From: Clostridium sp. CAG:1024
GTDB lineage: Bacteria > Bacillota > Clostridia > Christensenellales > CAG-138
Assembly (NCBI GenBank): GCA_000432015.1
Contig: HF985393.1
Span: 797 to 8,242, forward strand
Length of the DNA: 7,446 bases
Direction of reading: 5' to 3'
Shown piece by piece: positions 1-5,339 of the stretch (the stretch's first letter is position 1; each line of letters opens with the position of its first letter). The position numbers were made by a program, and so were the translations under genes. Below the pieces are notes generated by a model that was not told the DNA's origin, made no database searches, and was given only the letters and a program-made list of their open reading frames with translations.

Positions 1-786
1 GTAGGGATCGGCCGCCGGATCATAGGCCTTGGTGTCGATACCGTTCAAAATGCCGGAAACCGTATTTCCGCGCATCCGCAGCAGGCCGTCGAGCCGTTCG
101 CCGTAATAGTCCGTCTTGATCTCCTCCGCATAGGAGGGACTGACGGTCGCAACATGATCCGCAAACACGATCCCCGCCTTCATGCAGGAAAGGCAGCCGT
201 AAAACTCCAGATAATCCGGCGTAAACAGGCCTTCGGGCAGGCCGAGCCGCGCGTTCATGTCCGCCCAGTTGAAAATGCCCTGATAACGCAGGTTATGAAT
301 GGAAAACACCGTGCGGATGTCGCGCATCCGCTCATCCCACTGGTACTGTGTCCGAAGGAGCGCCGCGATCAGTCCCGTCTGCCAGTCGTTTAGGTGCAAT
401 ACATCGGGCATAAAATCGATGCGCGGCATCGCTTCGAGCACTGCGCGGCAGAAAAACGCAAAGCGGAGCCCCTCTGCGGGTCCGTCGCCGTAGATCGCGT
501 CCGTATAGAAAAACTCTTCGTTATCGACGAAATAGTACGTCACGCCCCGATTGACAAGCGTTTCCACACCGCAGAATTTCTGTTCCTGGCCGAACAGCAC
601 GGAAAACGAGCAGATGTGCCGCATCCGCTGTTTCCACTCGTCCGCAATGAGGCGGTACTTGGGCAGGATAACGCGCGCATCCTCGCCCATTTCCGCAAGC
701 TGCACGGGGAGCGAGCCGACAACGTCCGCAAGTCCGCCGGTTTTGATAAAAGGCACGCATTCGCTTGCCGCAAAGAGCAGTTTCAT
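1..786 (-). CDS. glgA: Glycogen synthase GlgA, N-terminal part (3' end outside window)
   Basis: GlgA transfers glucose from ADP-glucose to the non-reducing end of an alpha-1,4-glucan in the cytoplasm, elongating glycogen. The visible 262 residues are the N-terminal GT5 (GT-B fold) domain. Recognisable motifs are KTGGLADVVGSLP (residues 15-27, the glycosyl-acceptor/ADP-glucose loop), HLNDWQTG (131-138), IHNLRYQG (164-170), the KAG..FAD.VATVSPSYAEEI stretch (203-223) and LNGID (247-251). The family is usually about 480 aa, so roughly the second half lies beyond position 1. The ATG at 786 is preceded by AAAGGAGA (798-791), and the KTGGLADVV motif sits at the usual distance from the start. It is the fourth gene of the glgBCDA operon, 54 nt after glgD. 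Position 136 is Gln where E. coli-type enzymes have the His of DWH. The frame is open to the window edge and I see no damage. Confidence 0.97.
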   Translation of the reverse strand, partial: MKLLFAASECVPFIKTGGLADVVGSLPVQLAEMGEDARVILPKYRLIADEWKQRMRHICSFSVLFGQEQKFCGVETLVNRGVTYYFVDNEEFFYTDAIYGDGPAEGLRFAFFCRAVLEAMPRIDFMPDVLHLNDWQTGLIAALLRTQYQWDERMRDIRTVFSIHNLRYQGIFNWADMNARLGLPEGLFTPDYLEFYGCLSCMKAGIVFADHVATVSPSYAEEIKTDYYGERLDGLLRMRGNTVSGILNGIDTKAYDPAADPY

Positions 787-810
787 GGGGTCTCCTTTCC
801 TATGCGCAGA

Positions 811-825
811 AAGACGCAGCGTCTT
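811..825 (-). repeat. Small hairpin in the glgD-glgA gap
   Basis: AAGACG-CTG-CGTCTT is a perfect 6-bp stem with a 3-nt loop on the minus-strand transcript. It lies in the only sizeable gap of the operon, 15 nt after the glgD stop and 12 nt before the glgA Shine-Dalgarno. The stem is short and is followed by TCTGCGC rather than a T run, so it does not look like an intrinsic terminator. It could act as an RNA-processing or stability signal that sets glgA expression apart from glgBCD, but this is inference and chance is possible. Confidence 0.4.
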
Positions 826-840
826 GCCCGCCTTCGCCGT

Positions 841-1965
841 TCAGACGACCGCGTTTTTCTTGAGAATGATCGGGAACCCCTCATAGCCCACGATCGTTCG
901 GCCGTCGCGCAGCACCGCGCCCTTGTCAAGCACGACATGATCGAGCACGCAGCCGTCGCCTACGGTCACGCCCTGCATGAGAATGGAGTTCCTGACGATC
1001 GCACCGCGTCCGACCCGCACGCCGCGGAACAGGATGCTGTTTTCCACGCGTCCGTCGATGTCGCAGCCGTCGGCCAGCATCGCGTTTCGAACCTCGGCGT
1101 CCGCACCGTAACGCGCGGAGACCTCGTCCTTGACCTTGGTATAGACGGGGCGCTCACGGTTAAACAGATCCTGCCGCACCGCAGGCTCAAGCAGGGCCAT
1201 GTTGTGCGAGAAAAAGCTCGAAACGGAGTTCAGCCGCGCCACATACCCGTCGTAGCGCCAGCCGAAGATCTTGAGCGTCGAACACTTCTTCAAAAGCACG
1301 TCGCGCAGAAAATCGTACTCCCCGCGCGCATACGACTCCTCGACGAGGTACTCAAGCAGAAGCTTGTCCATGATCATAACGTCGCAGCTTTGGAAGTTCG
1401 TGCGCGGACGGTAGGGATCGAGCTCCATGGCGGTCACGCGCTCGTTCTCATCGAGCGTGAGCCGGAGATCCATGTTCTGATCCTCGGGGTCAAAGTGCGC
1501 GTCCTCGTTATACATGATCGTGATGTCTGCCCCCGTACGCACATGCCGGTCAAACATCTCATGGAAGGAGGTGTTAAAGATCGTGTGGCTGCCGCTCAGA
1601 ATGACGTACTGCTGCGGGCAGCGCCGCATATACCCAAGGCAGGAGCGGAATGCGTCCACAGAGCCGCGGTACAGCCCTGTGCTGTCCTTCGTGAGAAAGG
1701 GCGGCAGGATGAACAGACCCTCGCGCTTTCTGTGCAGATCCCATTCCTTGCCTGCGCCGAGATGATCCATGAGCGAATGGTAGTTCTTCTGCGCGATGAG
1801 TCCGACGCTTGTCACTCCCGAATGCACAAGGTTGGAAAGGATGAAGTCCACACAGCGGTATCTGCCGCCGAAGGGCAGCGCCGCGACCGCGCGCGACAGG
1901 GTCAGGTCGCGCATTTTCGGATTGTTTTCACCGGTGTAGATGAGACCAAAGGCGCTGTTGATCAT
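841..1965 (-). CDS. glgD: GlgD, non-catalytic regulatory partner of ADP-glucose pyrophosphorylase
   Basis: A 374-aa nucleotidyltransferase-fold protein homologous to GlgC that, in Firmicutes, associates with GlgC and raises its activity. The GlgC-like body is clear: LPFGGRYRCVDFILSN (30-45), LGAGKEWDLHRKREG (69-83) and LYRGSVDAF (98-106), followed by a C-terminal left-handed beta-helix of hexapeptide repeats (about 290-355). The catalytic features are lost. The N-terminal LAGGxGxRL pyrophosphorylase loop is replaced by IYTGENNPKMRDL (9-21). The catalytic Asp of GlgC's SGDH is Ser126 in SGSHTIFNTSF. The glucose-1-phosphate Lys of FEEKP is also absent. The ATG at 1965 overlaps the glgC stop as ATGA and has a strong AGGAGG (1978-1973) 7 nt upstream, inside the glgC 3' end, so translation is probably coupled to glgC. 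The product name is secure; the absence of catalysis is inferred from the missing residues. Confidence 0.96.
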   Translation of the reverse strand: MINSAFGLIYTGENNPKMRDLTLSRAVAALPFGGRYRCVDFILSNLVHSGVTSVGLIAQKNYHSLMDHLGAGKEWDLHRKREGLFILPPFLTKDSTGLYRGSVDAFRSCLGYMRRCPQQYVILSGSHTIFNTSFHEMFDRHVRTGADITIMYNEDAHFDPEDQNMDLRLTLDENERVTAMELDPYRPRTNFQSCDVMIMDKLLLEYLVEESYARGEYDFLRDVLLKKCSTLKIFGWRYDGYVARLNSVSSFFSHNMALLEPAVRQDLFNRERPVYTKVKDEVSARYGADAEVRNAMLADGCDIDGRVENSILFRGVRVGRGAIVRNSILMQGVTVGDGCVLDHVVLDKGAVLRDGRTIVGYEGFPIILKKNAVV

Positions 1966-3185
1966 ACGCTCTCCTCCTGAACGTCGCTTTCCGACGCGAT
2001 CGCGCCCACGGGCAGATACGCGCCCGGCCGCAGCGTCACGTCATTGCCGACGAGCGTGATGTCGCCCGTCAACCGGTTATCGATCTTGTCGCCGTCGCGG
2101 AGCGTTCCGCCCACGACAGCCTTTTCTCCGATGACCGCATTCTCTCCGATGATCGCCTTGCGGATCACCGCGCCCTTGCCGATGACTGCGCCGGGCAGCA
2201 CGACCGCATCTTCCACATCCGCGTCCTCGGCGACGCGCACGCCCGCGAACAGCACGCTGTGCCGCACGCTCCCGTAAACCTCGGAGCCTTCGGTCACGAG
2301 GCTCGACTCAATAACGGCGTCCGTTCCGACAAAATGCGGCGGCATGCTCGGGTTGCGGCTGTATATGCGCCATGTCGGGTCGTTCAGCTCGAGTGCCGGC
2401 GGCTCGGAGATGAGATCCATGTTCGCTTCCCAGAGGCTCTTGACCGTTCCGACGTCCTTCCAGTACCCTTCAAACGGATAGGCCACCATGCGCTCTCCGG
2501 CCTTCAGCATGGCGGGAATGATATTCTTACCGAAGTCATTGTCGGAATTCGGATCCGCATCGTCTTTTTCCATGTAAGCCTTCAGCGTTTTCCAGTTGAA
2601 GATATAAATGCCCATCGAGGCTTTATTCGATTTCGGATGCGCGGGTTTTTCCTCAAACGAAACGATGTTATCCCGATCGTCCGTGTTCATAATGCCGAAA
2701 CGGTGCGCTTCCTCCATCGGCACGGGCAGCACCGCGATGGTCGCGGCCGCGCCTGTCTGGATATGGAATTGTAGCATTCGGCTGTAATCCATCTTGTAAA
2801 TATGGTCGCCCGAAAGGATCAGCACATAGTCCGGATCATACTGATCGACAAACTCGCGATTCTGATAGATGGCGTTCGCCGTGCCGGAATACCATTGCCC
2901 GTCCGAGCCGGTCATGTACGGCGGCAAAACGAACACGCCGCCGTTCAAGCGGTCGAGATCCCAGTATTGTCCGGTGCCGAGGTACGAATTGAGCGCAAGC
3001 GGCCTGTACTGGGTGAGGACGCCCACCGTATCGATATCGGAATTGACGCAATTCGACAGCGGGAAGTCGATGATGCGATACTTCCCGCCGAAGGGTACCG
3101 CAGGCTTGGCCATGTGCGATGTCAGCACGCCGAGACGGCTGCCCTGCCCGCCGGCCAGAAGCATGGCTACGATCTTCTTTTTCAT
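1962..3185 (-). CDS. glgC: Glucose-1-phosphate adenylyltransferase (ADP-glucose pyrophosphorylase), catalytic subunit
   Basis: GlgC makes ADP-glucose and pyrophosphate from ATP and glucose-1-phosphate, the committed step of bacterial glycogen synthesis, in the cytoplasm. The 407-aa product has the nucleotide-binding loop LLAGGQGSRLGVLTSHMAKP (9-28), PFGGKYRIIDFPLSN (31-45), WYSGTANA (98-105), the catalytic SGDHIYKMDY (125-134, Asp127), RFGIM (162-166) and the glucose-1-phosphate motif FEEKP (177-181, Lys180). A C-terminal hexapeptide-repeat beta-helix follows (about 290-370), typical of this family. The start at 3185 puts LLAGGQGSRL at its normal place and has AAAGGA (3198-3193) 7 nt upstream; the in-frame ATG at 3257 would add 24 unconserved residues lying inside glgB. 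The gene starts 4 nt after the glgB stop and overlaps glgD by ATGA, so it sits in the middle of the operon. All catalytic residues are present, unlike GlgD. Confidence 0.98.
   Translation of the reverse strand: MKKKIVAMLLAGGQGSRLGVLTSHMAKPAVPFGGKYRIIDFPLSNCVNSDIDTVGVLTQYRPLALNSYLGTGQYWDLDRLNGGVFVLPPYMTGSDGQWYSGTANAIYQNREFVDQYDPDYVLILSGDHIYKMDYSRMLQFHIQTGAAATIAVLPVPMEEAHRFGIMNTDDRDNIVSFEEKPAHPKSNKASMGIYIFNWKTLKAYMEKDDADPNSDNDFGKNIIPAMLKAGERMVAYPFEGYWKDVGTVKSLWEANMDLISEPPALELNDPTWRIYSRNPSMPPHFVGTDAVIESSLVTEGSEVYGSVRHSVLFAGVRVAEDADVEDAVVLPGAVIGKGAVIRKAIIGENAVIGEKAVVGGTLRDGDKIDNRLTGDITLVGNDVTLRPGAYLPVGAIASESDVQEESV
1973..1978 (-). promoter_or_regulatory. Ribosome-binding site of glgD inside glgC
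   Basis: AGGAGG lies 7 nt before the glgD ATG and within the last codons of glgC (encoding ..QEESV). Combined with the ATGA stop/start overlap, this supports reinitiation or coupled translation of the two subunits, which are expected to be needed together. Confidence 0.85.
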
Positions 3186-3189
3186 GGGC

Positions 3190-5058
3190 TCATCCTTTCC
3201 TGAATGTGAAATACACGCCGCCGTAGGGTGGCAGCTTGATATGGATCCGGTGGTCAAAGCCGTCCATCGGCTCTTCCTCCGTTCGGATCAGGTCGTTTCT
3301 GTATTCTCCGGTACCGCCGTAACGGCTTGCATCGGTGGAAAAGCTCTCGCGGAAGCTCCCGCTTTCCGGCACGCCGATGGCATAGTCCTCCTGCGGCACA
3401 GGCGTAAAGTTGAAAGCGCAGAGCACCGCATGGCCGCGCTCATCCATGCGCATCCACGCAAGAGCGGAATGCAGATTGTCGTCGGGCTTCAGCCAAAGGA
3501 ATCCGTTCCAGCCGTCGTCCGCGCGGTACATCGGCCCGGTCGTCGTGTAAAAGCGGCTCCGGTCGCGCACCATGCGCTGCACCTCCGCGTGTTTTGGGTA
3601 CTCGAGCAGCAGCCAGTCAAGGCTCTGATCGTCGCGCCATTCGATATACTGGCCGAACTCATCGCCCATGAACATGAGTTTTTTGCCCGGATGCGCGAAC
3701 TGATACGCGAACAGCAGCCGAAGCTGAGCGAACTGCTGCCAGTAATCGCCCGGCATCTTGTTCAACAGGCTCTTCTTCCCGTGAACGACCTCGTCGTGCG
3801 AGAACGGCAGCACATAGTGCTCCGAAAACGCATAGCACAGCGAAAACGTCAGCTTGTCGTGGTTCCACTTTCGGAAATAGCTGTCCATTTCCATATAGGC
3901 GAGCACATCGTTCATCCAGCCCATATTCCACTTGAAGGAGAAGCCCAGCCCGCCGTCCTTGACCGGGTGCGTGACATAGGGATACGCCGTGCTCTCCTCC
4001 GCAAAGACGAGCTTCTGCGTGGGCAGGCGATCGACGGCTTTCGACAGTTTTTTGAAGAACTCGACCGCGCCGAGGTTCTCCCTGCCGCCGTACTTGTTCG
4101 GAAGCCACTCGCCGTCGCGCTTGCCGAAGTCAAGATAGAGCATACAGGAAACGGCGTCCACACGGAGACCGTCAAAATGGTATTCCTTCAGCCAAAACAT
4201 GGCGGACGAGAGCAGGAAGCTGTGAACCTGCGTGCGGTCAAAATTGAACAGCATCGTCCCCCACTGCGGCATTTCGCTGCGGCGGGTGTCTGCGTGTTCA
4301 TAGAGCGGCGAGCCGTCGAAGCGGCGCAGGCCGTGCGCGTCGCGCGTAAAGTGCGCGGGGACCCAGTCCATGATGACGCCGATGCCGCGTTCATGCGCGC
4401 AGTTGATGAGGTACATGAGATCCTCCGGCGTGCCGTAACGCGCAGTCGCGGCAAAGTATCCGGTGACCTGATAGCCCCAGCTCTTGTCATACGGATACTC
4501 GGTGAGCGGCATGAACTCGATGTGCGTATAGCCCATGTCGGAAACATAATCGATGAGTTCATGGGCAAGCTCGCGGTACGACAGCCCTTGCCGCCATGTG
4601 CCCGCGTGTACTTCATAGATGCTGATGGGTTTGTTGTAGAGATCGCGGCGCGTTTCGAGATACCGCCCGTCCGTCCACGGAAAGCTCGGAAGCTCGGCGA
4701 CCATGGAGGCAGTCCCGTCCTTTTCCGCGCGCACCGCATAAGGGTCGGCGCGGTACACGGTCTCGCCCTCCCGCGTCAGAATTGCATATTTGTAGAGCTG
4801 GCCCTCGCGTGCAAAGCCGAGATGTGCCTCCCACACGCCGGTCGTGCCGACCGTGTGCATGGGATCCGCCATGGGGTTCCACTCATTGAAATCGCCGACG
4901 ACGCTTACCGCGAGCGCTTCGGGCGCCCAGACCGCAAAACGGTAGACCGTCTCGCCAAACTCGCCCGTCCGCGCGTGACAGCCGAGCGCCTCATAGGCTG
5001 CGGTCGAAATGCCCTCGTTAAAATAATACAGTTCGTTATCATCCAGATGAAACGCCAT
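3190..5058 (-). CDS. glgB: 1,4-alpha-glucan branching enzyme (GH13)
   Basis: GlgB cleaves alpha-1,4-glucan chains and transfers the fragment to make alpha-1,6 branches in glycogen. The 622-aa protein has an N-terminal CBM48-like beta domain (about 25-115, with FAVWAPEALAVSVVGDFNEW), then a GH13 catalytic barrel (about 145-500) and a C-terminal all-beta domain. GH13 region I is DWVPAHF (231-237). Region II is GLRVDAV (297-303), with the nucleophile Asp301. Region III is FAEEST (352-357), with the acid/base Glu354. Region IV is FSHDEVVHGKKS (419-430), with His421 and Asp422. It is shorter than the 728-aa E. coli enzyme because the extra N-terminal N1 module is missing, which is common in Firmicutes. 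The ATG at 5058 has GGGAGG (5071-5066) 7 nt upstream. An in-frame ATG at 5145 lies upstream of the proposed transcription start. This is the first gene of the operon. Confidence 0.97.
   Translation of the reverse strand: MAFHLDDNELYYFNEGISTAAYEALGCHARTGEFGETVYRFAVWAPEALAVSVVGDFNEWNPMADPMHTVGTTGVWEAHLGFAREGQLYKYAILTREGETVYRADPYAVRAEKDGTASMVAELPSFPWTDGRYLETRRDLYNKPISIYEVHAGTWRQGLSYRELAHELIDYVSDMGYTHIEFMPLTEYPYDKSWGYQVTGYFAATARYGTPEDLMYLINCAHERGIGVIMDWVPAHFTRDAHGLRRFDGSPLYEHADTRRSEMPQWGTMLFNFDRTQVHSFLLSSAMFWLKEYHFDGLRVDAVSCMLYLDFGKRDGEWLPNKYGGRENLGAVEFFKKLSKAVDRLPTQKLVFAEESTAYPYVTHPVKDGGLGFSFKWNMGWMNDVLAYMEMDSYFRKWNHDKLTFSLCYAFSEHYVLPFSHDEVVHGKKSLLNKMPGDYWQQFAQLRLLFAYQFAHPGKKLMFMGDEFGQYIEWRDDQSLDWLLLEYPKHAEVQRMVRDRSRFYTTTGPMYRADDGWNGFLWLKPDDNLHSALAWMRMDERGHAVLCAFNFTPVPQEDYAIGVPESGSFRESFSTDASRYGGTGEYRNDLIRTEEEPMDGFDHRIHIKLPPYGGVYFTFRKG
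3193..3198 (-). promoter_or_regulatory. Ribosome-binding site of glgC inside glgB
   Basis: AAAGGA, 7 nt before the ATG at 3185, overlaps the final codons of glgB (..TFRKG). It fixes the glgC start at 3185 rather than the in-frame ATG at 3257, and suggests that ribosomes finishing glgB pass directly to glgC. Confidence 0.8.
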
Positions 5059-5127
5059 TCCGGAGCCTCCCGCCGGGGGGGGAACTGCAAAAGCGGCAGC
5101 CGAAAGCAACTCCGTCCCCCAGTTCTT
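5059..5127 (-). promoter_or_regulatory. glgB 5' leader with G5 and C8 tracts
   Basis: This is the expected untranslated leader of about 69 nt from the proposed start near 5127 to the glgB ATG. Near its 5' end is GGGGGA (5120-5115). Near its 3' end is TCCCCCCCC (5083-5075), and the two can pair over 6 bp across a 31-nt interval that itself holds short self-complementary pieces (for example CTGC/GCAG). The C tract is directly followed by GGC and the Shine-Dalgarno GGGAGG (5071-5066), so part of it could instead fold back onto the GGG of that site. This is visible complementarity only; regulatory function is inference. The ribosome-binding site itself is well supported by spacing. Confidence 0.45.
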
Positions 5128-5133
5128 TTTTCT

Positions 5134-5142
5134 ATCATACCA
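5134..5142 (-). promoter_or_regulatory. Extended -10 promoter for the glgBCDA operon
   Basis: Minus-strand TGGTATGAT combines a TGn extension with a TATGAT -10 hexamer (5139-5134), one mismatch from TATAAT. Transcription would begin near 5127, about 69 nt before glgB. The 17-bp-spaced -35 position (5162-5157) reads TACCAT and is poor, consistent with an extended -10 promoter. That -35 region lies on the -10 of the plus-strand promoter. It sits in an AT-rich patch in otherwise GC-rich DNA. Confidence 0.6.
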
Positions 5143-5157
5143 CATTCTTTTCGCTTA

Positions 5158-5166
5158 TGGTATAAT
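5158..5166 (+). promoter_or_regulatory. Extended -10 promoter for the transporter/alaX-like unit
   Basis: TGGTATAAT joins a TGn extension to a consensus TATAAT hexamer (5161-5166). Transcription would begin around 5173, giving a leader of about 167 nt before the transporter ATG. The -35 position at 17-bp spacing (5138-5143) is TACCAC, with no likeness to TTGACA, so recognition would rest on the extended -10. It is the near mirror image of the minus-strand element at 5134-5142. Confidence 0.7.
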
Positions 5167-5183
5167 CAAATGCAAGAATAAAA

Positions 5184-5208
5184 AAGCGCCTTGTCAAACG
5201 TAAGCGCC
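5184..5208 (+). repeat. Direct repeat of AAGCGCC in the transporter leader
   Basis: AAGCGCC occurs at 5184-5190 and again at 5202-5208, an 18-nt period. Either copy can pair with GGCGTTT (5302-5308, six Watson-Crick pairs plus one G-U), which is the 3' arm of hairpin H3. The copies could therefore compete with H3 in the RNA, or serve at DNA level as a repeated protein-binding site just downstream of the transcription start. A core AGCGCC also recurs at 5244-5249 in H1. Confidence 0.4.
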
Positions 5209-5325
5209 GATGCAGCAGCGCTGTGTCCTCCCTTGGGTTTCACAGCGCCGCGGCTCGTTCCGCTTTACGGAATTTCCAATGCGATCCGAACGCCGTGACT
5301 CGGCGTTTGTGCGGCATGGCGTCCC

Positions 5326-5331
5326 AAAGGA
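5326..5331 (+). promoter_or_regulatory. Ribosome-binding site deciding the transporter start
   Basis: AAAGGA stands 8 nt before the ATG at 5340. It favours this start over the in-frame GTG at 5223, which has no Shine-Dalgarno, would add 39 non-membrane-like residues, and would place the three leader hairpins inside coding sequence. Confidence 0.75.
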
Positions 5332-5339
5332 ACCCGTCT

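Larger units (their letters stand above)
5173..5339 (+). promoter_or_regulatory. Long structured 5' leader of the transporter gene (possible cis-regulatory RNA)
   Basis: This is about 167 nt with no supported gene, from the proposed transcription start to the ATG at 5340. It contains three consecutive hairpins. H1 is GCGCTGTG/CACAGCGC (5218-5225 with 5241-5248, 15-nt loop). H2 is TTCCG/CGGAA (5258-5262 with 5268-5272, 5-nt loop). H3 is AACGCCG/CGGCGTT (5289-5295 with 5301-5307, 5-nt loop). None is followed by a T run, so transcription termination is unlikely. The H1 loop contains CCTTGGG (5231-5237), complementary to CCCAAAGG (5323-5330) at the ribosome-binding site with one bulged A; that would form a pseudoknot able to hide the site. 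I recognise no known riboswitch or T-box consensus. Pairings are read by eye and covariation is untested. Confidence 0.45.

Noticed and set aside
394..1980. Long plus-strand open frame (528 codons) opposite glgD and the end of glgA
   Set aside because: It is antisense to glgD, glgA and the glgD-glgA gap. The product is rich in His, Arg and Ala without recognisable motifs, as expected from the reverse complement of GC3-biased genes, and there is no ribosome-binding site.
3186..3257. Upstream ATG (3257) as the glgC start
   Set aside because: It adds 24 residues lying inside glgB with no family resemblance; the ATG at 3185 has a good ribosome-binding site and puts the nucleotide-binding loop at its usual place.
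5059..5145. Upstream in-frame ATG (5145) as the glgB start
   Set aside because: It lies upstream of the proposed transcription start and next to the -10 element, has no good Shine-Dalgarno, and adds 29 unconserved residues. The ATG at 5058 has GGGAGG at 7 nt.
2869..5181. Very long plus-strand open frame (770 codons) opposite glgB and glgC
   Set aside because: It runs antisense across two well-supported enzymes with intact catalytic motifs. Its translation shows no domain, and it reaches into the divergent promoter region. It is a codon-bias shadow.
5218..5307. Leader hairpins as intrinsic terminators or a T-box
   Set aside because: None of the stems is followed by a T run, and I see no T-box consensus or known riboswitch core. 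A translational mode fits better.
5223..5339. Upstream GTG (5223) as the transporter start
   Set aside because: No Shine-Dalgarno, a charged extension of 39 residues before the first membrane segment, and it would begin inside hairpin H1.
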